DNA from: Oscillibacter sp. | GTDB taxonomy: Bacteria; Bacillota; Clostridia; Oscillospirales; Oscillospiraceae | DNA: 55,766 bases | Direction of reading: 5' to 3' | NCBI RefSeq assembly: GCF_028693505.1 | Contig: NZ_JAQUVF010000016.1 | Coordinates: 1 to 55,766, forward strand | Part shown: positions 35,908 to 43,625 of the stretch, piece by piece | Layout of the letters: every line of letters begins with the position of its first letter | Numbering within the stretch: the first letter of the stretch is position 1 | Program-made: the position numbers and the translations under genes | Notes under the pieces: generated by a model | Database searches by the model: none | Told to the model about the DNA's origin: nothing | The model's input: only the letters and a program-made list of their open reading frames with translations

Positions 35908-35928
35908 CCAGAACGGAGAATCGTTTTC

Positions 35929-37212
35929 ATGACCTTTGAGCAATTGCAACTTTCCCAGCCGCTGCTGGCCGCCATTTCGCGTCAGGGCTACATAGAGCCC
36001 ACCCCCATTCAGCAGCAGGCGATCCCATACCTCTTGGAAAAACGGGATCTGATTGGCTGCGCACAGACCGGCACCGGAAAAACTGCCGCCTTTGCCCTGC
36101 CCATCCTCCAGATTCTGTCCAAAGAACGGGCCAAGCAGGTGCGCGCGCTGATTTTAACACCCACCAGAGAACTGGCTATTCAAATTCTGGACTGCTTTCA
36201 AAGCTATGGGGAAAACCTGCCCCTGCGCTCTGCGGCCATCTTTGGCGGCGTTGGGCAGGAGCCGCAGGTAGCGGCGCTGCGGCGCGGCGTGGACATCCTG
36301 ATCGCAACGCCGGGACGTCTGTGCGATTTGATGCAGCAGGGCTACGTAAAGCTGGCTGGGCTGGAGATTTTTGTGCTGGACGAAGCGGACCGGATGCTGG
36401 ATATGGGCTTTCTGCGGGACGTAAAAAAGGTGCTGGCTGCTTTGCCAAAGCAGCGCCAGACGCTGCTTTTCAGCGCCACCATGCCCCGGGAGATTGAGAC
36501 GCTGGCGCACACCATGCTCCACGCGCCTGTAACAGTAAAGGCAAATCCCGTTACAGACACTGCTACTGCCGTACAGCAGAGTGTGTATCTGATCGACAAG
36601 AAAAACAAGAAATTTCTGCTTCAAAATCTGCTCAAGCAGGGCGTTACCAGCGCTCTGGTTTTCACCAGAACCAAGTACGGCGCCAATGACGTGGTGAAGG
36701 ATCTTGCAAAGGCGGGCATTGAGGCCATGGCCATCCACGGAAACAAGAGCCAGACCGCAAGGCAAACGGCCCTGAGCAGCTTTAAAAGCGGGAAAATCAA
36801 GGTGCTGGTCGCCACCGACATTGCCGCCCGCGGCATCGACGTGCCGGAACTGTCCCATGTGATTAACTACGAACTGCCCAATGAGCCGGAGACCTATATC
36901 CATCGGGTGGGCAGAACCGGTCGGGCGGGACTGGGCGGTATCGCCATCAGCTTTTGCGACTATGATGAGCTGGACTATCTGGAGGATATCGAAAAGCTGA
37001 CAGGGAAGGCCCTTCCCCGGGAAACGTCGAAGTGGCCCATGGAGGTTTTGCAAAAGACGGTGAAGCAGCCCCGCACAGCGCCGGGCACGAACCGGCGGCG
37101 GACAGCCGCCCCGTCCGTGAAACTGCGCGGGGACAAGCAGGACGCGCCCAAACGGCAGCCGTCTGCCGCCAGAGGCGCTCGAACGGAAAAGCGCGGAAGG
37201 CGACATCCGTAA
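35929..37212 (+). CDS. DEAD-box ATP-dependent RNA helicase (RhlE-like)
   Basis: Unwinds RNA duplexes. The 427-residue protein has the full motif set: Q motif region [11 protein letters not shown], motif [19 protein letters not shown], motif [12 protein letters not shown], motif III SATMP, then [20 protein letters not shown] and [10 protein letters not shown]. The C-terminal tail (about 370-427) is basic and low-complexity, as in RhlE-type helicases acting on ribosome assembly or mRNA decay. The start is ATG 35929 with GGAGA before it. It has a long structured leader. Confidence 0.95.
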   Translation: MTFEQLQLSQPLLAAISRQGYIEPTPIQQQAIPYLLEKRDLIGCAQTGTGKTAAFALPILQILSKERAKQVRALILTPTRELAIQILDCFQSYGENLPLRSAAIFGGVGQEPQVAALRRGVDILIATPGRLCDLMQQGYVKLAGLEIFVLDEADRMLDMGFLRDVKKVLAALPKQRQTLLFSATMPREIETLAHTMLHAPVTVKANPVTDTATAVQQSVYLIDKKNKKFLLQNLLKQGVTSALVFTRTKYGANDVVKDLAKAGIEAMAIHGNKSQTARQTALSSFKSGKIKVLVATDIAARGIDVPELSHVINYELPNEPETYIHRVGRTGRAGLGGIAISFCDYDELDYLEDIEKLTGKALPRETSKWPMEVLQKTVKQPRTAPGTNRRRTAAPSVKLRGDKQDAPKRQPSAARGARTEKRGRRHP

Positions 37213-37290
37213 AACGGAGGCAAGGACCTGTGGGTGCCCGCCGGCTGTTGATTTGCCGCAGTATGCCGCAATTTATTTACAAATTTGACC

Positions 37291-37319
37291 TTTACAGACA
37301 TAAATTCCCATGGTATCCT
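37291..37319 (+). promoter_or_regulatory. Promoter of the FUSC-like gene
   Basis: TTTACA and TATCCT with a 17-bp spacer. If used, transcription starts near 37326, very close to a GTG at 37328, so the mRNA could be nearly leaderless. Confidence 0.55.
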
Positions 37320-38329
37320 GTTTTCCGGTGATAAAATTGACAAAGGAAAAAATTTGCGCCGTTTTAAAAGGGATTGCGGAAAAGCTGCCGGTATTTCTCT
37401 TCTGTGTCCTCTTTATCAACGGCTACAACACGTGGTTTGGAAAAGAAAACAGCATCGTAGGCGTGATTTTGCTGATGGGACTGCTGATGTTCCTGAAGGC
37501 GGATTTCGGTATGGACGCTAAATACAGCGCCCTGCTGGTGCCGGTGCTGCTGGTTTTGATGGGGCTGTGCGCCAAGCTCTCCACATGGAGTCCTCTGGTG
37601 GGGTTGGCGGTGGATGCGATATTTTTGGGCGCCGCGCTGCTGTTTACCCGGCGGGATGCCACCCACAGCGCATATCTGCCCTTTTTTATGGGGTATCTGA
37701 TGTTCCGCGGCTATGATGTGACGGGCGATCTGTTTGTCAAGCGGATGGTGAGCCTGACCGTGATCGGCTGCGTGATCGGTCTGCTGCACTGGCTGGGCAG
37801 TCGGAAAAGCTGCGGGCACGATGCGCCCACGGTGCTGCTTGCCCCATTTTCCCTGGACAATCAGTGGGAGCGCTGGGCTTTGAGCTTGCTGGTCACGCTG
37901 CTGGTGACCATGCTTTGCGGTGATTTGCTGAGCATTCCCAAAAGCATGTGGGTGAATCTCACCGTGCTGTCTCTGATGACGCCCATTGAGGACGATTTGA
38001 TGCGGCGGCGGCGAATGCGCATTCCGGCCACTATTTTGGGGTGCGTGCTGTTCATGGCGCTGTTTGGCTGGCTGATCCCTCCCGATTACCAGACGGCGGT
38101 GGTGCTGCTGGCGGGATTTCTGTCCATGTTCATCACCTCCTATTTTATCAAAACAGTCTATAATTCCTTCAGCGCACTGGTCACCGCCACGCTGATGCTG
38201 CCCGTCAAGGCCGCTGTTCTGACCCGCATTGGCAACAACCTCATCGGAGCGGCTGTGACATTGGTGAGCCTCTTCCTGTTCAATCGGGTATTCGACCGAT
38301 TGGACCACCGGCGCCAGAGAGTCGCTTGA
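37310..38329 (+). CDS. FUSC-family-like membrane protein
   Basis: A protein of up to 339 residues with about eight to ten membrane helices in two sets, split by a charged cytosolic run (DDLMRRRRMRIPATILGC) that is typical of FUSC/aromatic-acid-exporter-like proteins. The repeat-like second half (MWVNLTVLSLMTPIEDDLMR) supports this. The start is unclear: ATG 37310 has no ribosome site and would lie over the -10 box; GTG 37328 fits the promoter better. The transport substrate is unknown. Confidence 0.72.
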   Translation: MVSCFPVIKLTKEKICAVLKGIAEKLPVFLFCVLFINGYNTWFGKENSIVGVILLMGLLMFLKADFGMDAKYSALLVPVLLVLMGLCAKLSTWSPLVGLAVDAIFLGAALLFTRRDATHSAYLPFFMGYLMFRGYDVTGDLFVKRMVSLTVIGCVIGLLHWLGSRKSCGHDAPTVLLAPFSLDNQWERWALSLLVTLLVTMLCGDLLSIPKSMWVNLTVLSLMTPIEDDLMRRRRMRIPATILGCVLFMALFGWLIPPDYQTAVVLLAGFLSMFITSYFIKTVYNSFSALVTATLMLPVKAAVLTRIGNNLIGAAVTLVSLFLFNRVFDRLDHRRQRVA

Positions 38330-38584
38330 TCCCATGAAAAACTGCCGGGACGGCTTCTGCGCTCCAGCGGTCGGTCTTAAAAAAGGTTCAGCTTCGGCGG
38401 TGCAGCGGTGGAGAGGGAATGGAATTTTTTGCTCCATCATTGCTATCGCGGCAAATGCCATGGACGATGCTGTGTGAAATTCAATTCATGCAGAGGTGCA
38501 TGCGTACCGGGCAAAACCCGTCGAGCCGCAGAGGCGCTATGCTGCCTTCCATATAATCCTGTGGGGCAGAGAGGATCTGGCATA
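38330..38584 (+). other. Intergenic with small hairpins before the HD-GYP gene
   Basis: Holds a -10-like TATAAT at 38552-38557 without a good -35. Upstream of it are hairpins ATGCA-GAGG-TGCAT, CGGG-CAAAA-CCCG and GCC-GCAGA-GGC, the latter two enclosed by GCATGCG/CGCTATGC. No known RNA family was recognised. Confidence 0.45.
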
Positions 38585-39886
38585 ATGAAAGAAAGTCTAT
38601 CGTTCATTCATAAATCGCAAATCATTTCCGTAATCGAAAAAATGCTGCTTTATTTCGATCCCAGATTGGTTGACCACGGAGAGCGCGTTGCCTATATCGT
38701 TTTAGAAATGCTGCGACATGCGCAGCCACCGCTTGACATTGATCAAGACAAGCTTCTCATTCTTAGTTTGCTACATGATGTTGGCGCTTATAAAACGGAA
38801 GAAATTGATGAAATGGTTTCTTTTGACAGCGGGTCTGTCTGGAGCCATGCTATCTATGGGTACTTATTCTTAAAATATATGTCCCCGATTGGTGACGAAG
38901 CCGAAGCAATTTTGTATCATCATCTTGATTACCGTGATTACGATAAAACGGATAGTCAATATCTCAATTACGCGGGGCTTATTTGCCTGGCAGATCGGAT
39001 TGACATTTTGAATGTCACCGACGCCGGTCAGCGCGATTTCAGCCTTATTTTAAAGCATAGCGGCAAGCGCTTTCACCCGGAATATGTGAAGCTTTTCTTT
39101 CAGTCCGATCCGAACCAGATTGCGGAGAATTTGAGAAACGGAAATTACCGTGAAACCGTTACAAAGGCGGTGGAACAGCTCGATCTGACAGTGGAGCAAG
39201 CCTTTGAATATCTCAAAATGATGGTGTTTTCCGTGGATTTCCGCAGTGAATATACTGTGACGCATACCATGAATACCACTGCCATCAGTCTGGAACTGGG
39301 TAAATGCCTGGGACTCCCCATTGAGGAAATCAAAAAGCTTTATTTGGGAGCGATGCTTCATGACGTCGGCAAAGTAGCCATCAGTCCCGACATTTTGGAA
39401 TTTCAGGGCCGGCTGACTTCGGAGCAAATGGAGATCATGAAGCGGCATGTTGCGTATACGCATGAAATTATCGAAGGACTGGTGGATGAGGAAATTGTTA
39501 AAATTGCTTCCCGTCACCACGAAAAATTGGACGGCAGCGGATATCCGGAGGGATTGAAAGAAGCGCAGTTAACGATGCCGCAGCAGATCGTCGCTGTTGC
39601 GGATATTGTCAGTGCCCTGACCAGTAAACGAAGCTATAAAGAAGCTTTTTCAAAGGAAAAAACTGTGGATATATTGCGCCGCATGATGCAATCAGGCCAG
39701 CTATGTGCGGCGGCGTGTGAAATCATGATCAGCCGTTTTGATGAAATCCTGTCAGTGACGGATACCAGCCGTGATCCGATCATCCGGTTGTATGGTACCA
39801 TAAATTTTGAAGCCCCGCAACGCGCAGAAAGGCCGGAAATACTGAACTTTCAACCCGTGAAGCGTCGCTTGTCGCGGGTAGGTTAG
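38585..39886 (+). CDS. HD-GYP-domain protein (c-di-GMP phosphodiesterase-like)
   Basis: A 433-residue protein with two HD-type halves. The first (about 20-190) has a partial HD motif (LSLLHDVGAYKTEEID, then YHHLDYRDY). The second (about 210-410) has HD plus the GYP motif (LGAMLHDVGKVAISPDILE, then RHHEKLDGSGYPEG and VADIVSALTSKRSYKEAF), the signature of c-di-GMP or cGAMP phosphodiesterases. The start is ATG 38585 with GAGAGGA about 9 bp before it; longer frames run into the leader. Its base composition is visibly more AT-rich than the host genes to the left, so it may be acquired. Confidence 0.88.
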   Translation: MKESLSFIHKSQIISVIEKMLLYFDPRLVDHGERVAYIVLEMLRHAQPPLDIDQDKLLILSLLHDVGAYKTEEIDEMVSFDSGSVWSHAIYGYLFLKYMSPIGDEAEAILYHHLDYRDYDKTDSQYLNYAGLICLADRIDILNVTDAGQRDFSLILKHSGKRFHPEYVKLFFQSDPNQIAENLRNGNYRETVTKAVEQLDLTVEQAFEYLKMMVFSVDFRSEYTVTHTMNTTAISLELGKCLGLPIEEIKKLYLGAMLHDVGKVAISPDILEFQGRLTSEQMEIMKRHVAYTHEIIEGLVDEEIVKIASRHHEKLDGSGYPEGLKEAQLTMPQQIVAVADIVSALTSKRSYKEAFSKEKTVDILRRMMQSGQLCAAACEIMISRFDEILSVTDTSRDPIIRLYGTINFEAPQRAERPEILNFQPVKRRLSRVG

Positions 39887-39918
39887 AAACACATTAGAAA
39901 CATTATTTTAGCCCATGT

Positions 39919-40209
39919 TTAGCAATCTCGATCAACGTTAGACGGCGGGTTCATTGTGCTTTCAAAAACAATTCCATCCTTGGTATTTTCCGCCGTGGAC
40001 TTCTTATAATACGCATTTTGGCTTACGGCATATGCGCCCCAAGCTACACTTGGAAGCGCCGTTAACCAAGGCAACGAAGCCGTGAATCCTTTATGGACAC
40101 AGTAAAAAGCCAGCACGATATATGAAATCGTAATGATCCAGATTAGTAAACTATCCTGACGAAGAAGCGTTTTTGAAAACGCTTCTTTTCGTTCATGTTT
40201 GCCGCGCAT
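39919..40209 (-). CDS. Small membrane protein at the prophage end
   Basis: Not recognised. A 96-residue protein with a basic N terminus and two membrane helices (about 22-41 and 45-65). Its ATG overlaps the lysin stop codon (TAATG), so translation is probably coupled to the lysis genes. It is the last - strand gene before the host chromosome. Near its 5' end is an 11-bp perfect hairpin (40163-40186). Possible roles are spanin-like or superinfection exclusion, by position only. Confidence 0.6.
   Translation of the reverse strand: MRGKHERKEAFSKTLLRQDSLLIWIITISYIVLAFYCVHKGFTASLPWLTALPSVAWGAYAVSQNAYYKKSTAENTKDGIVFESTMNPPSNVDRDC
40163..40186 (+). terminator. Hairpin within the small membrane protein gene
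   Basis: AGAAGCGTTTT faces AAAACGCTTCT with a 2-base loop and is followed on the + strand by a T-rich run. It could stop + strand transcripts coming from the HD-GYP gene into the prophage; it lies inside a - strand gene. Confidence 0.4.
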
Positions 40210-40976
40210 TACGCTTTACCGATGAATTGAGCAAACCGATACATCATGACACACATGGCTTCACGGGTTAAAGGCGCTTCCCATTGATAATTCCCGGTTC
40301 CATCACCAAGAATAATACCATTGTCCATGGCCCATTGTCTACCTGTTTCACTCCATGTCGAAGCGTCGTTATCCTTCAAAGGGGCCATAAGCTTTCCCCA
40401 CAGGGCCGTGATTTGATCTTCAGTCAACGTTTCAATGTTAGGCATTTCTTCATTATCCTCCATTTCAGATTTTGTATAATAACCGGGAATACCATAGCCC
40501 CTGATGTACTTTGAATTAACTTGAAGGGTTCTTTTCTTTACAGAATTAGAATAATTCCCTTCAATGACAGTGATCGTGCTTCCAATCACGCCCGCAACAA
40601 TACCGACGTGATCCGCCGAACCAGTGTTATTTCCGGCCCCGGTATCTTCCCAATCGTAAAAAATAACGTCCCCCTTTTGCGGAGTAACGCTTTCATCTTC
40701 TTCCCATTGGCTGACGTCATGGGCCTTATAGAGTTGGATCATACTTTCACAACCACATTCAGTAGGCATAATATCAGTAAGACCAACTTTTATAGATACC
40801 GCAGAAACAAACGTGGCACACCAAGCGTCAGTGTATTTCACAGCGTAACCCCGCGCCAAAGGTTTATGGGAATTATAAAGGTCTATGATCTGCTTATGGG
40901 TTCCATCTTGTTCATTACAACCAAGATAGCTTTGGGCAGTTTCAACAACCAAGTTTCTAAGCTGTTGTTCCGTCAT
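40209..40976 (-). CDS. Phage endolysin, CHAP-like domain with SLH-like tail
   Basis: A 255-residue lysis enzyme. The N-terminal two-thirds is CHAP/NlpC-like: Cys in YTDAWCATFVSAV (about residue 53), His in GSADHVGIVAGVIG (about 125), and the KGDVIFYDW and IEGNYSN runs. The C-terminal part (ETGRQWAMDNGIILGDGTGN, then PLTREAMCVMMYRFAQF) looks like one S-layer-homology repeat that may bind the cell wall. It lies just downstream of the holin gene. Confidence 0.88.
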   Translation of the reverse strand: MTEQQLRNLVVETAQSYLGCNEQDGTHKQIIDLYNSHKPLARGYAVKYTDAWCATFVSAVSIKVGLTDIMPTECGCESMIQLYKAHDVSQWEEDESVTPQKGDVIFYDWEDTGAGNNTGSADHVGIVAGVIGSTITVIEGNYSNSVKKRTLQVNSKYIRGYGIPGYYTKSEMEDNEEMPNIETLTEDQITALWGKLMAPLKDNDASTWSETGRQWAMDNGIILGDGTGNYQWEAPLTREAMCVMMYRFAQFIGKA

Positions 40977-40979
40977 TGG

Positions 40980-41228
40980 TTATTCACCTTCTTTAGTAAT
41001 AGCTTCCACGGCGTTCTGTACGCCTTCCACGGCCTTTTTCACGGCGGCGGAATCAATCTTCCCTTCAGTGATGATGTACGTCACCACGGACGCTACAGCA
41101 ACCACAGCGCCGGAAACCGTGCTAATGATCCCTTCATCCAAACCGAATACAAGACCAAGGCCGGTAGCAATACCGACCACAGCGGCCCATAATTTGCGGC
41201 TGGATAATTTCTTTATAATTGTTGACAT
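40980..41228 (-). CDS. Phage holin
   Basis: An 82-residue protein with two membrane helices (about 11-27 and 36-54) and a charged C terminus, immediately before the endolysin gene (3 bp apart). It resembles small phage holins of the phage_holin superfamily. The start is taken as ATG 41228 after AAGGAAAG; ATG 41246 overlaps the previous stop as ATGA but has no ribosome site. Confidence 0.8.
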   Translation of the reverse strand: MSTIIKKLSSRKLWAAVVGIATGLGLVFGLDEGIISTVSGAVVAVASVVTYIITEGKIDSAAVKKAVEGVQNAVEAITKEGE

Positions 41229-41242
41229 AAACTTTCCTTCTT

Positions 41243-41545
41243 TCATTCTTTTACTTGATAGGGCTTTACAATATCATCCAAGCGTTTATGGGCTTGCTTG
41301 GCGGATTCCTCCACCCGAATGAGCCGTTCCCGATCTTCTTTAACGTCATTCTTTACGTTGGTCATTTCAGATTTGATTTCGGTGATTCCTGTTCCAATGT
41401 TTTCCAGCTTGACAATCACGGTTGTCATTTCGGTGGCGTCCTTTTTATCATCTGATTTGGCGCTCCGGCGTTGGGTAGAAATACCAAAAAAGATGGAGAA
41501 GGCAAGCGATAAACCTGAAATCAAAAGAGCAACTTCAACCGTCAT
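41243..41545 (-). CDS. Phage lysis-module protein with TM and coiled coil
   Basis: A 100-residue protein with one N-terminal membrane helix (about 4-22) and a coiled coil (about 40-95, TVIVKLENIGTGITEIKSEM, ERLIRVEESAKQAHKRL). This layout resembles haemolysin XhlA-type proteins that sit before holin and lysin in PBSX-like phages. It is placed between a terminator and the holin gene. Confidence 0.68.
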   Translation of the reverse strand: MTVEVALLISGLSLAFSIFFGISTQRRSAKSDDKKDATEMTTVIVKLENIGTGITEIKSEMTNVKNDVKEDRERLIRVEESAKQAHKRLDDIVKPYQVKE

Positions 41546-41562
41546 AACATCCTTCCTTTCTT

Positions 41563-41604
41563 CAAAAAAATGGCCCCCTGCCGGTATTAGGAACCGACAG
41601 GGGG
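41563..41604 (-). terminator. Phage terminator between tail and lysis genes
   Basis: On the - strand CCCCCTGTCGGT faces ACCGGCAGGGGG (one mismatch pair) and is followed by CCATTTTTTTG. Confidence 0.88.
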
Positions 41605-41620
41605 AAAGCCGGATAGGGTG

Positions 41621-41746
41621 TTATTCGGCCAATTCGGGGCATTCCAGATCAATCAAGATTTGCTTTACCTGATCCCTGATCGTAAGCGGGACTTGATCGA
41701 TGGTTTTCTTGCCTTTGACGATCAGGGTTGCATAAATAACAGCCAT
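41621..41746 (-). CDS. CD1375-family small phage protein (copy 1)
   Basis: A 41-residue protein, MAVIYATLIVKGKKTIDQVP and then a short helix, like the CD1375 family found at the end of phage tail modules in Clostridia. The start is ATG 41746 behind AGGAAG; a longer frame has no ribosome site. The function is unknown. Confidence 0.75.
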   Translation of the reverse strand: MAVIYATLIVKGKKTIDQVPLTIRDQVKQILIDLECPELAE

Positions 41747-41786
41747 TTCAGTCACTTCCTTTCTGAAGAAAATTTTAAGCAAAAAA

Positions 41787-41903
41787 TCAGACCACATTGG
41801 ATTCACTATCCAAAATGGCCTGAACTTCAGCTTTCAGTTTTTCGGGGACGTCATTGATTGTTTTCAGTCCCTTTCGGATAAGATCAGCATAGATTTTAGT
41901 CAT
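41787..41903 (-). CDS. CD1375-family small phage protein (copy 2)
   Basis: A 38-residue protein, MTKIYADLIRKGLKTINDVP with a helical end, clearly paralogous to the next gene (same M-x-x-IYA-x-LI-x-KG-x-KTI-x-x-VP pattern). The start is ATG 41903 with AAAGGA before it. The two copies lie in tandem, about 40 bp apart. Confidence 0.72.
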   Translation of the reverse strand: MTKIYADLIRKGLKTINDVPEKLKAEVQAILDSESNVV

Positions 41904-41923
41904 ACGAATTCACTTTTCCTTTC

Positions 41924-42178
41924 TTATGCGGTAGTAGTTGAAGTAACCAATTCGTAAACATCTACCAACGCAAGTTGTGTGTTGGTCATTTGGGTGTCCA
42001 GTAATTGGATGTATTCATCTTTGCTGTACTGGATCAACTCATACTGATACCCGGTGAACGTATCTTCTCCCACCGGTTCCGTAATTTCGGTGATATTGCT
42101 GCTAATCCACACGCTGGAATCATCAATCGCCAAAGAAGAAGGTTTCACGGTGCTTTTTACAACTCCAAAGTTTTTCAT
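41924..42178 (-). CDS. Phage tail-module protein, 84 aa
   Basis: An 84-residue protein (MKNFGVVKSTVKPSSLAIDD, DTFTGYQYELIQYSKDEYIQ, TNTQLALVDVYELVTS) similar to small proteins often found after tail-fibre genes of Clostridia phages. It starts at ATG 42178 behind AGGCAGGG and lies 3 bp after the reverse transcriptase stop. Although next to the DGR enzyme, it does not look like Avd, which is longer and all-helical. Confidence 0.65.
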   Translation of the reverse strand: MKNFGVVKSTVKPSSLAIDDSSVWISSNITEITEPVGEDTFTGYQYELIQYSKDEYIQLLDTQMTNTQLALVDVYELVTSTTTA

Positions 42179-42181
42179 ATT

Positions 42182-43285
42182 TTACCCTGCCTTTCGTTTA
42201 ATTTTGCTTAAATAATATTGATCGCAATAGGGCCGTAATGGTTCAAGATATTTTTGGGATAATCGAAACCCATTGCAATGGATCAACCAACCGTGATATG
42301 AATTAACCGAACACCATTCTGAATAAGACATTTCGCCGTCGTGTTGCAGCTTGGCCAATATTCCGTTCATTTTTCGCTTCATCTGTATGCAAGTTGATTT
42401 TCGTAATAGTGTATAGCCGGGAAAAATACGATAACCGACAAAGTCAATACCTCTGGATGAAACCGGGAACACCTGCCAATTTGGTTTAAGGGTTAATTTC
42501 AGTTTTGTCCAAAGGTATTCAGTTATTTCAGTTTTCAAAGCGTGAAGTTCTTCTTTGCTGCTTGCCAAAATAACAACATCGTCCATATATCTGAAATAAT
42601 GCCGAATTCGCTTATTTTCTTTCATCCAATGATCAAAGGATGAAAGATAAAAATTTCCGCCATATTGGGAATGATAGTTCCCAATCGGAAGCCCTTTGTG
42701 ATCAGCGGCGGTTGCCTGTAAACGAATAAGATCATCATTGTCAGCGGTGTCAATGCTGTCTATAATTTCATCCAAAGATTCCAATAAATCACGATCTTTG
42801 AACAGGGTTCTGTATTTGGTTTTTAAAATGTCATGATCAATGGATTGATAATAGTGCCGAATGTCGAACTTCAGGCAATACCGGGTTCCTTGGGCATCTT
42901 TAGTGATTGCCGTTTTAATATCGGTCAACGCCTTATGGATTCCACGGTTTGGAATGGCTGAATAAGTGAATGAAACAAGATTCTTTATTAGAACCGGCTC
43001 GATTACCTGAAGGATTGCCCATTGTGCCACGCGGTCTGGAAAATACGGTAATTTATAAATAGTTCTTAGCTTTCCACCTTCTTGTTTGGTAAACGTTTCA
43101 TAGGAAGAAGTTTTGAACGTATGGTTCAAAAGCATTTCTTGAAGATTTGCCAAATATCGGTTTGGATCACTGTCAATTTCTTTTACTTCTTCATACCAAC
43201 CTTTTCCCTTTCTCGCGTGTTGGTGGGCCAGCTTTAAATTTTCAATTGAACAAACCTGTTCCCACAAATGCCCATACCGTTTCAT
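42182..43285 (-). CDS. Reverse transcriptase of a diversity-generating retroelement
   Basis: Copies the template-repeat RNA with errors at adenines and so drives variation in the tail fibre. The 367-residue RT has the finger motifs (LPYFPDRVAQWAILQVIEPV), the palm Asp of KFDIRHYYQSIDH, the DGR-type motif IGNYHSQ (about residue 201, fitting IGxxxSQ), the catalytic YMDD (about 232) and GIDFVGYRIFPGY. It has no maturase, endonuclease or retron parts. The start is ATG 43285 after AAAGGA; a longer TTG start lacks a ribosome site. It lies 170 bp downstream of the template repeat. Confidence 0.95.
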   Translation of the reverse strand: MKRYGHLWEQVCSIENLKLAHQHARKGKGWYEEVKEIDSDPNRYLANLQEMLLNHTFKTSSYETFTKQEGGKLRTIYKLPYFPDRVAQWAILQVIEPVLIKNLVSFTYSAIPNRGIHKALTDIKTAITKDAQGTRYCLKFDIRHYYQSIDHDILKTKYRTLFKDRDLLESLDEIIDSIDTADNDDLIRLQATAADHKGLPIGNYHSQYGGNFYLSSFDHWMKENKRIRHYFRYMDDVVILASSKEELHALKTEITEYLWTKLKLTLKPNWQVFPVSSRGIDFVGYRIFPGYTLLRKSTCIQMKRKMNGILAKLQHDGEMSYSEWCSVNSYHGWLIHCNGFRLSQKYLEPLRPYCDQYYLSKIKRKAG

Positions 43286-43404
43286 TTGCGTTCCTTTGTG
43301 TATGCGATTAACCGAACCTTCAATTATAAAATTTACCAATACGGTTTATCTTAGATTTTATGTTTTGCCAAGTGGCAGGGTAAAACAGACGAACTATATT
43401 GAAA

Positions 43405-43436
43405 CCCCCTTTGAATGTTGAATCCAAAGGGGGCGT
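43405..43436 (-). other. Hairpin in the TR-RT spacer
   Basis: A 9-bp perfect stem (CCCCCTTTG with CAAAGGGGG) between the template repeat and the RT gene. On the - strand it is followed by only three T residues, so it is at best a weak terminator. It may belong to the structured spacer that other DGRs need for priming. Confidence 0.55.
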
Positions 43437-43454
43437 TCAAGCAAACCATGGCGC

Positions 43455-43570
43455 ATTTACAAGCTGCCTGCTGATATTCTGATTACGATTACTGGAACTG
43501 TTATTCAGATTCACATAGAAACCACTGGCATTAGAACTGTTATTCCAATTACTGCCTAATTTACAAACTT
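43455..43570 (-). repeat. DGR template repeat (TR)
   Basis: A 116-bp non-coding copy of the variable region, offset by 192 bp. In coding sense it has about 40 adenines, many in AAT/AAC and AGT codon positions (it would read LGSNWNNSSNASGFYVNLNN). All 26 differences from VR are at these adenines; every C, G and T is kept. The outer limits are set by the first mismatches that are not at an adenine. Confidence 0.95.
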
Positions 43571-43625
43571 AGTTTCTTTTTTTTTATGAATAATCAGTCA
43601 AGCGGTCTGTTTTACCCACAATTGA

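Larger units (their letters stand above)
43378..43617. repeat. 13-bp perfect inverted repeat enclosing the DGR template
   Basis: GGGTAAAACAGAC at 43378-43390 is matched by its complement at 43605-43617. The arms are about 214 bp apart and the template repeat lies between them. In the transcript they could pair and bring the two ends of the TR region together. Confidence 0.75.

Noticed and set aside
38400-38584. A c-di-GMP-I riboswitch before the HD-GYP gene
   Set aside because: GGCAAA and GGACG strings occur, but the GGGACGCAAAGC core, the GAAA-type tetraloop and the order of elements do not fit; a -10 box also lies downstream of the hairpins.
39887-39918. A short direct repeat (ATTAGAAACA-type, twice) as the prophage attachment site
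   Set aside because: It is too short and AT-rich, and the other prophage end is not in the window for comparison.
41924-42178. The 84-residue gene after the RT as an Avd protein
   Set aside because: It is too short, not all-helical, and resembles proteins found after fibre genes in phages without DGRs.
42182-43440. The reverse transcriptase as a group II intron or retron enzyme
   Set aside because: There are no maturase or endonuclease domains, no intron boundary motifs and no msr/msd-like region, while TR/VR and the IGxxxSQ motif are present.
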